Assembly: GCF_003387075.1 (NCBI RefSeq)
Contig: NZ_QUMQ01000001.1
Location: 3,968,001-4,032,000 of the forward strand
Source: Asanoa ferruginea
GTDB taxonomy: Bacteria; Actinomycetota; Actinomycetes; Mycobacteriales; Micromonosporaceae
Length of the DNA stretch: 64,000 nt
Direction of reading: 5' to 3'
Below, in pieces: positions 52,065-60,500 of this stretch. A program made the position numbers and the translations under genes. The first letter of the stretch is position 1; every line of letters starts with the position of its first letter. The notes beneath the pieces were generated by a model. It did no database searches and had not been told where the DNA came from. It saw only the letters and a list, made by a program, of their open reading frames with translations.

Positions 52065-53503
52065 GCCGCGACCGTCCCGGCGGCGGATCGGACGTCGGCG
52101 TAGAGCTGGCGGTAGGCCGCGAGCATCCGGTCGACGGTGAAGTGGGCCAGCGCGCGTTCCCGGCCGAGCGCGCCGAGCGTGCGCCGCCGTTCCGGGTCGG
52201 CGAGCAGCGCCAGGCAGGCCTGGCCGAGGGCGACCGGGTCACCCGGCGGCACGATCAGGCCGGCCGGGCCGACCACCTCGGAGACGCCGCCGACGTCGGT
52301 GCTGACCGTCGGCCGGCCGCACATCATCGCCTCGATGATCGTGTAGGGCAGGCCCTCGGAGATGCTCGACAGGGCGACCACGTGGCCGTCCGCGTACGCC
52401 TGGCGGCTGCTGGTCACCGGCCCCGACAGGTCGACCGCCGCGCGCAGGCCGAGCCGCTCGATCAGGGCGAGGCAGCTCGCCGCGTAGTCGCGGCCGGTCT
52501 CCGGCACCGGGCCGGCCAGCCGCAGCCGGGCCAGCGGCTCGGCGTCGCGGATCGTGCGCATCGCCCGGATCAGCGTGTGCAGGTCCTTGAGCGGGTCGAT
52601 CCGGCCGACCCAGGCGATCGTCGGCACCGTCGGCTCGGTCGCCAGCGGCGGGTAGCGCAGCGGCTCGACCCCGTTGGGCACCACGACGACCTTGGCCGGG
52701 TGGGCGCCGTGCCGCAGCTCCCAGCGCTGGTTGAAGCGGCTGACCGCGGCCACCAACTCGGCCTCGGCATACCCGAGGCGGGCCAGCGCACGGTAGAACC
52801 GCAGCAGCACGGTCTTGACCGCGACGGGCAGCGCGGCGCCATATTCCAGATAGCGTTCGCGCAGGTAGACGCCGTGTTCGGTGAGCAGGAACGGTGTTCC
52901 GGCGCGCCACTTGGCGGCCAGCGCGACGAGCACCGGCAGGCCCGCGGCGGCCGGGTGGCACAGATCCACCCGCGGGGTGCGATAGGCGAGCGGGCGCACC
53001 GCGTGCTCGATCAGCGACGCGGCCGCGCGGGCGTCGCGCAGCGAGAGCCGGGGCAGGGGTGGCCGGCCGGCCGACGGTCCCGCCGACGCCTGCCAGGCGT
53101 CGAGCAGCACTTCGGGGAGCTCCGTACCGAACAAGGGGTGTGATCCGTCGCCACACAGTTCGGTGAGCCGGCGCAGCCCGTCGGCGAACATGCCGGCGCT
53201 GTGCGGGTCGTCACCGAGCAGTCCGCGACAGAGCAGCACGGCCGCGGCCGACGCGGCGCGGCGACGCCGGTGCCGCGCGACCCGCCCGGAGACACTGACC
53301 GGGCGATCCCAGACGGGGTAGGTGTCGACGGCGGTGACCGACGGCGGAACCGGATAGACCGGCGCCCGTGAGCCTCCGTGCCCGGTCAGCGCGACGACGT
53401 GGAACGCGTGGCCGTCGAGCCCGTTCAGAATCTGGTGGCACCAGGTGCCGACGCCTCCGGGCGCGTACGGGTAGGTGCCTTCGTTGATCAGTGCGACGCG
53501 CAC
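52061..53503 (-). CDS. PelF-like family 4 glycosyltransferase (DUF3492)
   Basis: A 480-residue protein from GTG 53503. The opening VALINEGTYPYAPGGVGTWCHQIL is the PelF/DUF3492 signature. LLTEHGVYLRERYLEY and VSRFNQRWELRHGA follow in the N-domain. GT4 donor-site motifs are VPNGVEPLRY, WVGRIDPLKDLHTLI and SISEGLPYTIIEAMMCGRPTVSTDVGGVSEVVG. PelF uses UDP-sugars in synthesis of Pel-type polysaccharide. It is the first gene of the operon with the membrane and spherulin-4 proteins. The other pel genes are not in this window. Confidence 0.88.
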   Translation of the reverse strand: MRVALINEGTYPYAPGGVGTWCHQILNGLDGHAFHVVALTGHGGSRAPVYPVPPSVTAVDTYPVWDRPVSVSGRVARHRRRRAASAAAVLLCRGLLGDDPHSAGMFADGLRRLTELCGDGSHPLFGTELPEVLLDAWQASAGPSAGRPPLPRLSLRDARAAASLIEHAVRPLAYRTPRVDLCHPAAAGLPVLVALAAKWRAGTPFLLTEHGVYLRERYLEYGAALPVAVKTVLLRFYRALARLGYAEAELVAAVSRFNQRWELRHGAHPAKVVVVPNGVEPLRYPPLATEPTVPTIAWVGRIDPLKDLHTLIRAMRTIRDAEPLARLRLAGPVPETGRDYAASCLALIERLGLRAAVDLSGPVTSSRQAYADGHVVALSSISEGLPYTIIEAMMCGRPTVSTDVGGVSEVVGPAGLIVPPGDPVALGQACLALLADPERRRTLGALGRERALAHFTVDRMLAAYRQLYADVRSAAGTVAA

Positions 53504-53589
53504 GATGGGACTCCGTGCGCCGCGGCGGCGGCGGTCTGGGTCATGCAGAAGGCAACGACCCAGCGCCGCGCCGACGCGCTACATGTCGA

Positions 53590-54399
53590 CTACGCGACAG
53601 ACCCGAACATCTGGGTCCAATACGGACTCCCGTCCGAGGATTTCGCGAGCCCGACTCCGATTGCCTTCGCATCGCAGTTCAGGATGTTGGCCCGGTGGCC
53701 GGGGCTGTTCATCCAGCCGTCCATCACGGCTGCGGCGTCGCGGTAGCCCATCGCGACGTTCTCGCCGATGGCGTTGTTGTAGCCGGCGGCCTTCGAGCGG
53801 TCCCACGGCGTGCTGCCGTTGCTGCCGTCGTGCGACATCGTGTTGTGCTCGGCCTGGTCGACGCTGTGCAGCTGGGCGGCCTTGGTCAGCTTCGCGTTGA
53901 CCGTCACCGGGCCGCAGCCGTTCATCGCCCGCTGCCGGTTGGTCTCGGCGACCACCTTGGCCTGCTCGCTGCCACCGGCGCCGCTGGTCGAGACCGTGTT
54001 GCCGCCGCTGCTGCTGTTGGACCGCTTGGTCGGCGACGACGTGGTCTTCTTCGGCGCCGGGGTGGTCTTGCGCGCGGTCGGCTTCGGCGCCGGCGTGGTG
54101 GTCGGTGCGGCGACCGGCGGCGTTGGCGACGGCTCGGACAGCGTCTCGTCGGGGTAGCCGTCGCTGTCCGGGCCGTCTTCGACGCCGCTCGTGTCGGCGC
54201 CGAAAGCACCGTCGCCCGGGCCGGCGATGGCGCCCTGTGTGGAGCTCTTGGAGGTGCCGATGAAGCTGGAGGGCAGGAATGCCGCGCCGGCGCCCAGGCC
54301 ACCTAGAATGATCATGACCACGAACGCCAGGCCCAGGGGCCCGAACGTACGCCGCGGGTCGCGGTGCTTTCCCGTGCCGGCGTGCTCGGTGTCCTGCAC
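53590..54399 (-). CDS. CAP-domain (SCP/PR-1) protein with membrane anchor
   Basis: A 269-residue protein from GTG 54399 after GGAGGG. It has a short cytoplasmic N-terminus, a membrane helix (about 25-45), a ~100-residue Thr/Pro/Ser/Lys-rich linker, and a C-terminal CAP domain. CAP motifs: ETNRQRAMNGCGPV, HSVDQAEHNTMSHDG, IGENVAMGY and GWMNSPGHRANILN. The family is extracellular; roles in actinomycetes are unclear. It lies 86 bp upstream of the glycosyltransferase on the same strand. Confidence 0.9.
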   Translation of the reverse strand: MQDTEHAGTGKHRDPRRTFGPLGLAFVVMIILGGLGAGAAFLPSSFIGTSKSSTQGAIAGPGDGAFGADTSGVEDGPDSDGYPDETLSEPSPTPPVAAPTTTPAPKPTARKTTPAPKKTTSSPTKRSNSSSGGNTVSTSGAGGSEQAKVVAETNRQRAMNGCGPVTVNAKLTKAAQLHSVDQAEHNTMSHDGSNGSTPWDRSKAAGYNNAIGENVAMGYRDAAAVMDGWMNSPGHRANILNCDAKAIGVGLAKSSDGSPYWTQMFGSVA

Positions 54400-54665
54400 C
54401 CGGTCCCTCCTAACGCGACCCCTTTGGGTCGAACCTGTTGCATCAAGCCGCACGGGACGCTATACGTGACCTGCTGAATCGGGCAATCTGCCTAAGGAAT
54501 TCCTAAGGCTTTCTTGTTGCGCTTGACGAACGCGGGTCGCAGGCGGAACATGGAGGTGTCGCCAGTCGCGCCCGATCGTGCCCACTTGTGCCCGTGGGCA
54601 GACGTCGCGAGGCATTGGGCGCGCGTTGGCCGGCCATTTCCGGCTGCGCATTACAAGGAGACGAT
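54400..54665. other. Divergent intergenic region between the CAP gene and the small coiled-coil gene
   Basis: The gap holds a direct repeat CCTAAGG-AATT-CCTAAGG (54491-54508) and TTGACG (54523-54528) with a weak -10 GAACAT (54546-54551, 17-bp spacing) reading to the right. No gene is supported here. Confidence 0.45.
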
Positions 54666-54860
54666 ATGGCGAAGGCCCTCTACGGCCACGTGGGTGCGGC
54701 GCCAGACCGGCGCCTGCTCGACGAGGTCACCCGATTGCGTGCCCGGGTTCAGGCACTTGAGTTCGAGATCACGAGGTTGCGTGCCGAAAACGACCGGCTC
54801 GCGGCGGCGGCGGCTGAGGCAGATGGTTTGCTCCGGCTCCCGGAACCCGCACTGACCTGA
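54666..54860 (+). CDS. Small leucine-zipper-like coiled-coil protein
   Basis: A 64-residue protein from ATG 54666 after AAGGAGACG. Residues ~16-50 have heptad-spaced Leu (LLDEVTRLRARVQALEFE, ITRLRAENDRLA), predicting a parallel coiled coil. There is no membrane segment. Relatives of this size occur upstream of smc-containing regions in actinomycetes as I recall, without known function. The strong SD and following terminator support it as a real gene. Confidence 0.72.
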   Translation: MAKALYGHVGAAPDRRLLDEVTRLRARVQALEFEITRLRAENDRLAAAAAEADGLLRLPEPALT

Positions 54861-54911
54861 TCTTGACGGCCGGAAGACATCCGGCTCGCTGACCCACACG
54901 CACCATCAGAA

Positions 54912-54947
54912 GCGCGCCGCCACTCAGGTGTCGGCGCGCAGCTTTTT
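54912..54947 (+). terminator. Rho-independent terminator after the coiled-coil gene
   Basis: An 8-bp GC stem GCGCGCCG/CGGCGCGC, one mismatch, then CAC/GTG around TCAG, followed by AGC and five T residues. Confidence 0.82.
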
Positions 54948-55101
54948 GCCCTTTCGGCGTGTCGCCCCCATCACCACCCGGTCGCACCCATACTGCCGGG
55001 AAGCCCTCGCTGCCAGTTGGCTGTGTGCTGCCGGGATAGGCTTCAGGCTGGACACCACCACGTGAGCCCCGGCGGCGGGCCGTCGGACGAGGATCGATTA
55101 G

Positions 55102-58100
55102 GTGCATCTCAAGAGCTTGACCGTGAAGGGCTTCAAGTCCTTCGCATCCGCGACAACGTTGCGGCTGGAGCCGGGCATCACCTGTGTCGTGGGGCCCAAC
55201 GGCTCTGGCAAGTCCAACGTGGTCGACGCCATCTCCTGGGTGCTCGGCGAGCAGGGCGCAAAGGCGCTGCGCGGCGGCAAGATGGAAGACGTGATCTTCG
55301 CCGGCACCGCCGGCCGGGCGCCATTGGGTCGCGCCGAAGTCACTCTCACGATCGACAACCAAGACGGCGCGTTGCCGATCGACTACACCGAAGTGTCGAT
55401 CACCCGTCGGATGTTCCGGTCCGGCGAAAGCGAATATGAGATCAACGGCAACTCCTGCCGGCTGCTCGATATTCAAGAACTGCTGAGCGATTCCGGCATC
55501 GGTCGCGAAATGCACGTGATCGTCGGTCAAGGTCAACTCGACGCCGTTCTGCACGCGAAACCGGAAGATCGCCGGGCGTTCATCGAAGAGGCCGCCGGCG
55601 TTCTCAAGCACCGCAAGCGCAAGGAAAAGGCGCTGCGCAAGCTCGACGCGATGCAGACCAACCTCAACCGGCTCACCGACCTCACCGCCGAGCTGCGCCG
55701 CCAGCTCAAGCCGCTGGGCAAGCAGGCCGAGGTGGCCCGGCGCGCCGCGGGCATCCAGTCCGACCTGCGCGACGCCCGGCTCCGGCTGCTCGCCGACGAC
55801 CTCTTCACTCTGCGCACCACGCTCGACAAGGAGATCGCCGACGAGGCGGCCCTGCGCGAGCGGCGCGAATACGTCGAAGACGAGCACGAGCACGTGCAGC
55901 GCCGCCTGGCCCAACTGGAGGCCGGGCTGGCCGAAGACGCGCCGCTGCTGGCCGCCGCCCAGGACGCCTGGTACAAACTCTCGGCCCTCCAGGAGCGCTT
56001 TCGATCGACCGAGCAGCTCGCCAGCGAGCGGCTGCGGCACCTGAGCGCCACCCCCGACGACGAGCGCCCCGGCCGCGACCCTGACGAGCTGGCCGCCGAG
56101 TCGGAGCGGGTCCGCGAGCAGGAAGACCGGCTGCGCGCCGCTCTCAAAGACGATCAGGCCCACCTGGCCGAGGCGGTCGAGTCCCGGCAGGGCCTGGAGC
56201 GCCAGCTCGCCGCGGCCGAGCAGGCGCTGCGCGCCGCAGCCAAGGCGATCGCCGATCGGCGCGAAGGACTGGCCAAGCTCACCGGCCAGGTCAACGCCGC
56301 CCGCGCCCGCAGCACCAGCGGCAGCGAAGAGATCGCCCGGCTGGCCGCCGCACACTCCGACGCGCAGGCCCGGGCCCAGCGGGCCCAGGCCGAGGTCGAC
56401 GCCGTCGCCGCCGAGTCGTCGGAGGCCGACCTGGCCGACGCCGACCTCGACGCCCGGCACGACGAGGCGGTCGCCGCACACGAGGCGGCCGCGGCCGAGG
56501 TCCGCGAGCTGACCAGCCGCGAGCGGGTTGCCGAGAAAGACGCGGCGAGCTGGAAGGCCCGCGAGGAGGCGCTTTCCCTCGGCCTGCGCCGCAAAGACGG
56601 TGCCGGCGCGCTGCTGGCCCGGGCCGATCAGGTGCCCGGCCTGCTGGGCAGCCTGGCCGCCCTGCTGACCGTCGAGCCCGGCCACGAGGCCGCGCTGGCC
56701 GCCGCCCTCGGTGTGCTGGCCGACGCGGTCGCGGTCGCGGGCGTCGACGAGGCCGCCGAGGCGATGCGCTACCTCAAGATCCAGGACGCCGGCCGGGCCG
56801 CGCTGCTGGTCGGCACGCCCGCCGGCCCCGGCATGATCGGCTCGCCCGACGCGCTGCGCCCGGCGCTGCCCGACGGCGCCCGCTGGGCGCCCGACGTGGT
56901 GCGCTGCGACGAGCGGATCCGTCCCGCCGTCCACTACGCGCTGCGCGACGTGATCCTCACCGACAGCCTGGCCTCGGCGACCCAGGCGGTGACCGCCAAC
57001 CCGCAGCTCCGCGCCGTCACGCCCGACGGCGACGTGGTCGGCGCCTACACCGCCGCCGGCGGGTCGGCCAAGGCGCAGAGCTTCATCGAGCTGCAGGCCG
57101 CGGTCGACGAGGCCGCCGCCAACCGGGCCCGCGCCGAGGAACTGATCGAGCAGCTCCGCACCCAGCTCACCGCCGGCCGGGCCGCGGTCGCCAGCCGCAA
57201 AGAGGTCGTGCAGGTCACCGAGCGGGAGAAGCGCGCGGCCGAGGGGCAGCGCAACGCCGCCGCCCGCCGCCTCGCCGAACTCGGTGCCGCCGCCCGCTCC
57301 GCCACCGCCGAGACCGAGCGGCTGGGCGCCTCCCGGGCCCGCGCCGAGGAGGCGCGCGACCGCGACCTGACCGCGCTCGCCGAGCTCGAAGAGCGGCTGT
57401 CGCTGGCCGAGACCACCCCGATCGACGAGGAGCCGTCGACCGAGGAGCGCGACCAGTTCGCCGCGATGGTGCCGCAGGCACGGCAAAACGAGATGGAGGT
57501 GCGGCTCGCCGTCCGCACCGCCGAGGAACGGGTCGCGTCGATCGCCGGCCGGGCCGAGTCGCTGGCCCGCCAGGCCGCCGCCGAGCGCGCCACCCGCGAG
57601 CGGGCCGCCGCCCGCCGGGCCGCCCGGGTCCGCGGCGCCGGGATCGCCCGCGCGGTCGAGGTCGGCGCCCGCGAGGCGCTCGCCCGCGTCGCCGTCTCGC
57701 TCGCGGCCGCTGAGGAGACCCGCGACGCCGTCGCCAAGGCGCGGTCGGCCCGCGAGGCCGAGTTCCAGGAGGTCCGCGCGGCGGCCAAGCGGCTGTCCGC
57801 CGACCTGGAGCGGCTGACCAGCGCGGTGCACCGCGACGAGGTGGCCCGGGCCGAGCAGCGGATGCGGATCGAGCAGCTCGAGGTCAAGGCCGCGGAAGAC
57901 TTCTCGCTCGACGTCGAGACGCTGGTGGCCGAATATGGCCCGGCGCAGCCCGTACCCCCGACGCAGGTTGCTCTGACCGCGGCCGCCGCGGCGGGTGAAC
58001 CGGAGCCCGAGCCCCTGCCCTATGACCGGCCGACCCAGGAGAAGCGTGCGGCGAAGGCCGAGCGCGAACTGGCCCTGCTCGGCAAGGTCAACCCGTTGGC

Positions 58101-58680
58101 GCTGGAGGAGTTCGCGGCTCTCGAAGAGCGCTTCAAGTTCCTTTCCGACCAGCTCGAAGACCTGAAGAACACCCGGCGTGACCTGCTCACCGTGGTCAAG
58201 GACGTCGACGACCGGATCCTCGAGGTGTTCGCGAGCGCCTACCACGACACGGCGCGCGAGTTCGAGAAGGTCTTCACCGTGCTGTTCCCGGGCGGCGAGG
58301 GTCGCCTGGTGCTCACCGACCCGGAAGACATGCTCACCACCGGCGTCGAGGTCGAGGCCCGCCCGCCGGGCAAGAAGATCAAGCGGCTCTCGCTGCTCTC
58401 CGGCGGCGAGCGCTCGCTGACCGCGGTGGCGATGCTGGTCGCGATCTTCCGCGCCCGCCCCAGCCCGTTCTACATCATGGACGAGGTCGAGGCGGCGCTC
58501 GACGACGTCAACCTCGGCCGGCTCATCACGCTGATGGCCCAGCTCCGGGAGAAGAGCCAGCTGATCATCATCACGCACCAGAAGCGCACGATGGAGGTCG
58601 CCGACGCGCTCTACGGCGTGACCATGCGCAACGGCGTCACCGAAGTGATCAGCCAGCGGCTCGGCAGCGAGGAAGACTGA
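55102..58680 (+). CDS. smc: Chromosome segregation protein SMC
   Basis: A 1192-residue SMC. The N-terminal ATPase half has Walker A GPNGSGKSN at about residues 31-39. Coiled coils run to a hinge domain near 510-660 (GLLGSLAALLTVEPGHEAALAAALG), then return. The C-terminal half has the signature LSGGERSLTA near 1099 and Walker B FYIMDEVEAALDD near 1127. It organises and segregates chromosomes with ScpAB, which are not in this window. Start GTG 55102 (VHLKSLTVKGFKSFA) agrees with the family. Confidence 0.97.
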   Translation: MHLKSLTVKGFKSFASATTLRLEPGITCVVGPNGSGKSNVVDAISWVLGEQGAKALRGGKMEDVIFAGTAGRAPLGRAEVTLTIDNQDGALPIDYTEVSITRRMFRSGESEYEINGNSCRLLDIQELLSDSGIGREMHVIVGQGQLDAVLHAKPEDRRAFIEEAAGVLKHRKRKEKALRKLDAMQTNLNRLTDLTAELRRQLKPLGKQAEVARRAAGIQSDLRDARLRLLADDLFTLRTTLDKEIADEAALRERREYVEDEHEHVQRRLAQLEAGLAEDAPLLAAAQDAWYKLSALQERFRSTEQLASERLRHLSATPDDERPGRDPDELAAESERVREQEDRLRAALKDDQAHLAEAVESRQGLERQLAAAEQALRAAAKAIADRREGLAKLTGQVNAARARSTSGSEEIARLAAAHSDAQARAQRAQAEVDAVAAESSEADLADADLDARHDEAVAAHEAAAAEVRELTSRERVAEKDAASWKAREEALSLGLRRKDGAGALLARADQVPGLLGSLAALLTVEPGHEAALAAALGVLADAVAVAGVDEAAEAMRYLKIQDAGRAALLVGTPAGPGMIGSPDALRPALPDGARWAPDVVRCDERIRPAVHYALRDVILTDSLASATQAVTANPQLRAVTPDGDVVGAYTAAGGSAKAQSFIELQAAVDEAAANRARAEELIEQLRTQLTAGRAAVASRKEVVQVTEREKRAAEGQRNAAARRLAELGAAARSATAETERLGASRARAEEARDRDLTALAELEERLSLAETTPIDEEPSTEERDQFAAMVPQARQNEMEVRLAVRTAEERVASIAGRAESLARQAAAERATRERAAARRAARVRGAGIARAVEVGAREALARVAVSLAAAEETRDAVAKARSAREAEFQEVRAAAKRLSADLERLTSAVHRDEVARAEQRMRIEQLEVKAAEDFSLDVETLVAEYGPAQPVPPTQVALTAAAAAGEPEPEPLPYDRPTQEKRAAKAERELALLGKVNPLALEEFAALEERFKFLSDQLEDLKNTRRDLLTVVKDVDDRILEVFASAYHDTAREFEKVFTVLFPGGEGRLVLTDPEDMLTTGVEVEARPPGKKIKRLSLLSGGERSLTAVAMLVAIFRARPSPFYIMDEVEAALDDVNLGRLITLMAQLREKSQLIIITHQKRTMEVADALYGVTMRNGVTEVISQRLGSEED

Positions 58681-59297
58681 TGCGCCCGAAGCCCACCGCC
58701 CTGCTGGTCGACCTCGACGGCACCCTGCGCCGCTGGGACCCGGCCGTGATCCACGGCATCGAGGTCACCCATGGCCTCCAGCCCGGCACGCTGCACGCCG
58801 CGGCGATCGACTGGTCCCGGTTGATGCCGGTGATCATCGGCGACCTCACCCACGACGAGTGGGCCGAAGTGATCATCGCCGACCTGACCGACCAGACCGG
58901 CGACGAGGAACGCGCCCGGGCCGCCGTCAAAGAGTGGGAGAGCTACCGCGGCAGCGTCGAGCAGGGCCTGCTCGACCTGATCCGCGACGCCCGCGCCGCC
59001 GGCGTCAAGGTCGGCCTGGCGACCAACGGCACCGACCTGCTCCCGGCCGATCTACGCACGCTGGGCCTGACCGACGAGTTCGACGCCGTGATCAACTCGT
59101 CGGTCCTGCACATCCCGAAGCCGGCCCCCGAATACTTCGGCGCGGCCTGTCTGGCCCTGGACACCCAACCCGAGCGGGTGCTGTTCGTCGACGACAGCGA
59201 ACGCTTCGTCCGCGGCGCCCGCGCGGTAGGTATGGCGGCCTACCGCTGGACCGGCCCCGACGACCTCCCCTACATCCGGGCCGCGCTCGGCCTCTGA
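58680..59297 (+). CDS. HAD-family phosphatase
   Basis: A 205-residue HAD hydrolase whose ATG overlaps the smc stop by one base (TGATG). Motif I VDLDGTLRRWD, motif II LATNGTD, the Lys in IPKPAPEYF and motif IV VLFVDDSERFVRGARAVGM are intact. The substrate is unknown. It is probably co-transcribed with smc. Confidence 0.88.
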   Translation: MRPKPTALLVDLDGTLRRWDPAVIHGIEVTHGLQPGTLHAAAIDWSRLMPVIIGDLTHDEWAEVIIADLTDQTGDEERARAAVKEWESYRGSVEQGLLDLIRDARAAGVKVGLATNGTDLLPADLRTLGLTDEFDAVINSSVLHIPKPAPEYFGAACLALDTQPERVLFVDDSERFVRGARAVGMAAYRWTGPDDLPYIRAALGL

Positions 59298-59312
59298 CCC
59301 TCATGCGATCGG

Positions 59313-59343
59313 GCATGCCCGTGGGCATGCTCTTCGCTATGCT
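59313..59343 (+). promoter_or_regulatory. Toxin-antitoxin promoter with palindromic operator
   Basis: GCATGCCC-GT-GGGCATGC (59313-59330) is a perfect 8+2+8 inverted repeat. TATGCT (59338-59343) follows as -10, ending 7 nt before the antitoxin ATG. The operator lies in the -35 region, as expected for autoregulation by the antitoxin. Confidence 0.65.
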
Positions 59344-59350
59344 TGCCGCT

Positions 59351-59632
59351 ATGGGCAAGACAACGATCAGCGTCGAGTCCAGGATCCGCGACCGGCTGGC
59401 CGCATGGGCGGCCGCACATGGTCGACCGATGGGTGAGGAGATCGACGTGCTGCTCGACATCGCCGAGCGCAACGAGTTCTGGGAGCGGGTGTCCGTTGGC
59501 TATGCCCACGGCCATGTCGCGACGCCGGCCGAGGAAGAGTTCCCCGAATACGCTGACCTGCCGGCCGCGGGGCCGTTCCCCACGCCACCGGACATGGTCG
59601 ATGACATCCCGCAGACCGTGCACGACCGGTGA
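59351..59632 (+). CDS. Antitoxin of a MazEF-like module
   Basis: A 93-residue protein from ATG 59351 (MGKTTISVESRIRDRL). Residues 1 to ~45 look like a ribbon-helix-helix DNA-binding domain. The C-terminal half is acidic and Pro-rich (ATPAEEEFPEYADLP, FPTPPDMVDDIP), as expected for the toxin-binding tail. Overlaps the toxin start by GTGA. I choose the short form because the promoter and RHH start agree. Confidence 0.82.
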   Translation: MGKTTISVESRIRDRLAAWAAAHGRPMGEEIDVLLDIAERNEFWERVSVGYAHGHVATPAEEEFPEYADLPAAGPFPTPPDMVDDIPQTVHDR

Positions 59633-59973
59633 AGGCGGGCACTCTCTACGTCGCCGATCTCGGTGTGCCCGCGGTGCGCGGCGTGGAGCAGGCGGGCCGG
59701 CGACCTGTGCTGGTCGTGCACGGTGACGACTTCGTGCGCATCCCCAATCTCGCCCTGGTCTGCCCGTTGACCACCACCGACCGCGGGGTGCCCAACCACG
59801 TCGCCGTGCGTCCAGACGCCGGCAACGGCCTGCGTGCGCCCTGTTTTGTGATGACCGAGCAGCTACGCGCCATCGACACCCGGTTCTTTCTGAAGCAGGT
59901 GGGCACGGTCAGCCACGAGGCGCTGGGCGAGGTGCTGACGATTCTCACCCAGCGGCTGCTCGCCCGCCCCTGA
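59629..59973 (+). CDS. MazF/PemK-family toxin (endoribonuclease)
   Basis: A 114-residue protein from GTG 59629. The fold begins GTLYVADLGVPAVRGVEQAGRRPVLVV (cf. MazF GDVWWVDLG...GHEQAGRRP). It continues with LALVCPLTTTDRGVPNHVAV and CFVMTEQLRAID, with catalytic-type Arg and Thr/Ser in place. Such toxins cleave mRNA at short sequences and are neutralised by the antitoxin encoded just upstream. Confidence 0.9.
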   Translation: MKAGTLYVADLGVPAVRGVEQAGRRPVLVVHGDDFVRIPNLALVCPLTTTDRGVPNHVAVRPDAGNGLRAPCFVMTEQLRAIDTRFFLKQVGTVSHEALGEVLTILTQRLLARP

Positions 59974-59977
59974 AAGC

Positions 59978-60493
59978 TCAGTCGCCGGTTACGCCGTCCA
60001 GGCGTTCGCGGATCAGGTCGGCGTGGCCGTTGTGGCGGGCGTATTCCTCGATCATGTGGTTGTAGACCCAGCGGACGCTGATCTGGTTGCCGCGGCTGCT
60101 GATGAACGTGGCGTCGAGTGTCAGGTCGGCGAGCACCGCGTCGGCCTTGTCGCACTCGGCCTTGAACGTCGCGAAGTCGGCCTCGGCCGTCTCGGGCCGC
60201 CCGTCGTGCAGGTCGCCGTCGCGGTTGTCGTCTGTGTAGAAGATGCCCTCGAACGCGATGCCCGCGGCCCGGTGTGACCAGCTCCGCTCGACGTCGGCCA
60301 TGTGCCGGACCAGGCCGAGCAGGCTCAGCGTGGCCGGCTCGACGGTGGTCTTGACGAGCTGATCGCCGGTCAGGCCCTGGCACTTCCAGAGCAGGGTGTC
60401 GCGGTGCCAGTCGAGCCAGCCCTGCAACATCTCGCGCTCGCCGGCCACGAACGGCTCGCTTCGCCGTGTGATTTCAGGTGCAACCCAGGTCAT
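59978..60493 (-). CDS. DinB-like (DUF664) protein
   Basis: A 171-residue four-helix protein of the DinB/YfiT superfamily. His residues in LGLVRHMADVERSW, WVYNHMIEEYARHNGHADLIRE would form the metal site. The family includes mycothiol- or bacillithiol-dependent enzymes and stress proteins; the exact role is unknown. It is convergent with the toxin gene (4-bp gap) and lies 7 bp downstream of the PhoD gene on the same strand. Confidence 0.87.
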   Translation of the reverse strand: MTWVAPEITRRSEPFVAGEREMLQGWLDWHRDTLLWKCQGLTGDQLVKTTVEPATLSLLGLVRHMADVERSWSHRAAGIAFEGIFYTDDNRDGDLHDGRPETAEADFATFKAECDKADAVLADLTLDATFISSRGNQISVRWVYNHMIEEYARHNGHADLIRERLDGVTGD

Positions 60494-60500
60494 GCCGGCA

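Noticed and set aside
51676-52242. Longer ORFs of 66-111 residues (starting MHRGQ or similar) through the 77-bp repeats
   Set aside because: They arise because the repeat is open in several frames. They do not match any gene start or neighbour, whereas the 26-codon frame fits the flanking stop and start codons.
54491-54508. CCTAAGG direct repeat as an attachment site
   Set aside because: No integrase, tRNA or second att-like copy is nearby; it is kept only as a possible regulatory element.
54769-58578. A 1269-residue minus-strand ORF opposite smc
   Set aside because: It is a shadow of smc with biased composition. smc has all its motifs on the plus strand.
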